From Corythoichthys intestinalis (Eukaryota; Chordata; Actinopteri; Syngnathiformes; Syngnathidae), in the NCBI RefSeq assembly GCF_030265065.1, contig NC_080405.1:22518501-22582500 (forward strand): DNA of 64,000 bases. Direction: 5' to 3'. Position 1 is the first letter of the stretch, and the number at the start of each line of letters is the position of its first letter. Below the pieces are notes generated by a model. The model was not told the origin of the DNA and ran no database searches. It worked only from the letters and a program-made list of their open reading frames with translations. A program made the position numbers and the translations under genes. Positions 61,746 through 64,000 of this stretch are shown here, in pieces.

Positions 61746-61876
61746 TAATTAGAACAATGTGAATCATGTCTATAATTATTTCTTCGAATATAAATCTGTA
61801 TTAGAATTTATGTTATAGTCACATTTTCAGTGTCATTGATAATATTGAGGACATTACATGAGTCCCTTTTTGTCCG

Positions 61877-62239
61877 TCAAAGTCGCGCCACAGCTCGTTG
61901 AGATGCAAGGCCTCGACAATGCAAAAAAACGGACAGGGGGTGGACGAAGGCGAGCAGGATCACCAATGTCAGAGCGATGTTTACCTGCAGACACATGGAA
62001 ATGAATGTTTCTGAAGGAATTTAACTCATTCACTGTCATTGCCTCCCAGTCAAAATGGATTGGGATTCCAGTCAGTGGCAGGCAGTTAGTTGATTTTGAA
62101 TCATCATTTACTTACATATAAAGGATCTCCATCCAGAACTGACTTTACCAAAGCAAAGCAGGCGTACTGGAGCAAAGAGAAGACTGCCGAAATACACATG
62201 ATGAGGCCGTACAATTTCCCAAAGTGGCACGATGGGAAA
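61877..62239 (-). CDS. slc43a3: slc43a3, last two coding exons (partial)
   Basis: SLC43A3 is a multi-pass solute carrier of the SLC43 family (equilibrative nucleobase transporter 1 in human). Exon 62116-62239 encodes FPSCHFGKLYGLIMCISAVF and SLLQYACFALVKSVLDGDPL, then Y at a phase-0 donor. Exon 61877-61984 encodes VNIALTLVILLAFVHPLSVF and a short basic tail, stop TGA at 61877-61879. The pattern FPS-x-HFGKL, SLLQ, DP-(F/L)-Y-V-N and LAFxHP matches the last two transmembrane helices of SLC43A3 rather than SLC43A1. Upstream exons must lie beyond the window's right end. Its position beside rtn4rl2 agrees with human. Confidence 0.85.
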
Positions 62240-63155
62240 CTACAAGAACACAAAAAAGCGCAAAAACAAAAGCATTGAAAGGGAATCTCGAATTTAAAGA
62301 GTTGTAGTCTCTAATAAGCCACAATTGTTTTCTTTTACTACTATGTTATTAGAAACACATAAAATATTGCCATTGATTTTATATTAATATTTAGTATATG
62401 TTTTCACCTAAGGAGCGAGCTATGTTTTATACACGTAATGGATGCTCGGGGTGATGACGTAGTTTTTCACTGTCACTAGACGAACACTACCGGTGTTCTG
62501 CAATTCCTTCTGCGCGGCGAGAAGTCCAGCACATGCGCACATCGGTTAAAAGCGGCGTGTGCTTAATAATTGTGTTTTTAATGAGTCTTTTATTACCTTA
62601 TCATTGCCTCAAAATACTCTTTGCATGTGTTTGTGTTGTCTTGTGGTAGCTTTAAAGCAGATTGTTGATCTGTTGATGACATTCGTCACATAGCGTATTT
62701 AAACCACCCTCATTTGATATTACTACCTTTGAGTATTTTCTTAAGGCATCTTTAGTATGTTCTGTCTGTATGCATCTAAACAAAACAAGCTGAAAGCGCA
62801 CGGTAGTATTTTGGGTGTCAAATTCGCCTCTTGAAGGACGTTTCGCCTTTGTAGCATATTTTGGCAGAAGACCGGTTTTGTCGTACTCTCGTTTGTCTCA
62901 TCCCGTCTTTCCTGTTCATTTTGCTTTTGCTGCTAATTTTGTGAAATATCAACAGTTCCGTCATGTTCATTAATGTTCCTCTCAGGTTCAAATTGAAAGG
63001 GTTGAACAGATGACACGTTTAAGTCGCTAGAGTCATACTCTGGAAGCCCAGCAGTGTAACTCAGTGATGTCACCGCCCTGCGACGTTACTACTAGTTAAA
63101 CTAATTTTACATATTGTTAAAGATCGAAAAACATCAAGCAGTGTTTTATATCAAA
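62240..63155 (-). other. slc43a3 intron
   Basis: No exon with an SLC43-like sequence is seen to the right of 62239, so this is intron. No repeat recognised until 63156. Confidence 0.5.
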
Positions 63156-64000
63156 CAGTGTTGTTTACGTCAACGATGACTATAACGAAAATATTTCGTC
63201 AACGAACTATTTTTTCATGATGATGACGAGGCGATAACGAGCTAAAAACGTATCTTGGGAGGCTAAAACGTAACGACAACAATGCCAGTTTTCGTCTGAT
63301 GAGATGAAAACGAGATAAAAATGTGCCATAGTTTTCATCGCATGTTCACAATGTGTGACATTTTATGTGTCGTTAGCCTGCCTGGTTGTGTCACTCATGT
63401 GACGTACTGCAACCCCCCAACTCACCCACTAGGCTAGTGCCTCTCCAGTCCCCCCATTCCTTGTTTTGAGACACACACGGTAAGATTTGTCTTCTTATCT
63501 CGGCAACGGAGAATACGCAATGTTGTTTTAGCCTTGTAAGGTCTGTGCTGAGTGCTAAATGTAACTCTTAGCGCTAGCATGGCATTCACGTTCATGTTAG
63601 CATTAGGCTATTGCTAACAGAGGGTGTCCTCCTAAACTCTTGGACAACTTTTTTACAACAGTTTGTGACGTCCAGGTGAGTATAACTAATTGAAAATAAT
63701 GTAGCCTACTGTTTTCCTGCTGAGTGTGTATTATCACGTGATAGATTTGTAGATAGTACAATATGTGCTCAAATGTCATTGTTCATTGTAAATCTTATCT
63801 TCCTTATTTTTGGAGTGAAACTTTTGAATTTTACAGACGAAAATATTGAGTTAACGTCGACTAAAACTAGACGAAATTAGTCTGAGTTTCCGTCAACCAA
63901 AACTAGACAAAGACGAACACATTTTGAAATGACTAAAATATGACTAAGACTAATAAGTACTATCGTCCAAAAGACAAAAACTAAGACGAAAATTAAAATG
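63156..64000. mobile_element. hAT-like element running off the window
   Basis: Starts CAGTGTTGTTTACGTCAACG. Both ends of the visible part have many ACGAAAA, GTCAACG and ACTAAAAC motifs, in opposite orientation on the two sides, typical of fish hAT non-autonomous elements. The right terminus is outside the window. Confidence 0.6.

Overview
This window is nuclear DNA from a ray-finned fish, probably a percomorph teleost. The evidence is intron-containing vertebrate genes, a dense load of fish-type DNA transposons (Tc1, hAT, Tigger and small terminal-inverted-repeat elements), fish LINE fragments, and long TA microsatellites. Four host loci are recognisable, all on the minus strand: clp1, selenoh (present twice), rtn4rl2 and the 3' end of slc43a3. 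The human orthologues CLP1, SELENOH, RTN4RL2 and SLC43A3 all lie in 11q12.1, so this is a conserved neighbourhood. Layout: 1-6.3 kb is a transposon graveyard, including an element nested three deep. 6.3-21.2 kb is duplicated unit A: a complete five-coding-exon clp1 (mRNA 3'-end processing and tRNA-splicing RNA kinase) and, directly upstream on the same strand, a complete four-coding-exon selenoh with an in-frame TGA selenocysteine codon and a 3' SECIS element. 21.7-31.9 kb is unit B, a tandem copy of the same block: clp1 is reduced to a fragment, but selenoh is complete and open again, with its own TGA codon, SECIS-like element and poly(A) signal. Since the duplication, each unit has gained its own transposons (L1, hAT, RTE and MITEs), often with clean target-site duplications; the other unit then supplies the empty site. 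31.9-43.3 kb holds hAT remnants, a LINE 3' end, a Tc1, and an inverted pair of ~1 kb elements, one of them carrying a nested Tigger-like element. 43.3-50.4 kb is rtn4rl2 (Nogo-receptor-like 2, GPI-anchored LRR protein). A nearly intact Tc1 sits ~400 bp upstream of its start codon. 52-61 kb is mostly intergenic and repeats. 61.9-62.2 kb has the last two exons of slc43a3, and a hAT-like repeat runs off the right end. The main biological point is the tandem selenoprotein H pair with a decayed clp1 between the copies. Copy A keeps the conserved residues; copy B has changed the GRN motif just after the selenocysteine and one SECIS stem pair. All alignments and identity estimates here were made by eye.
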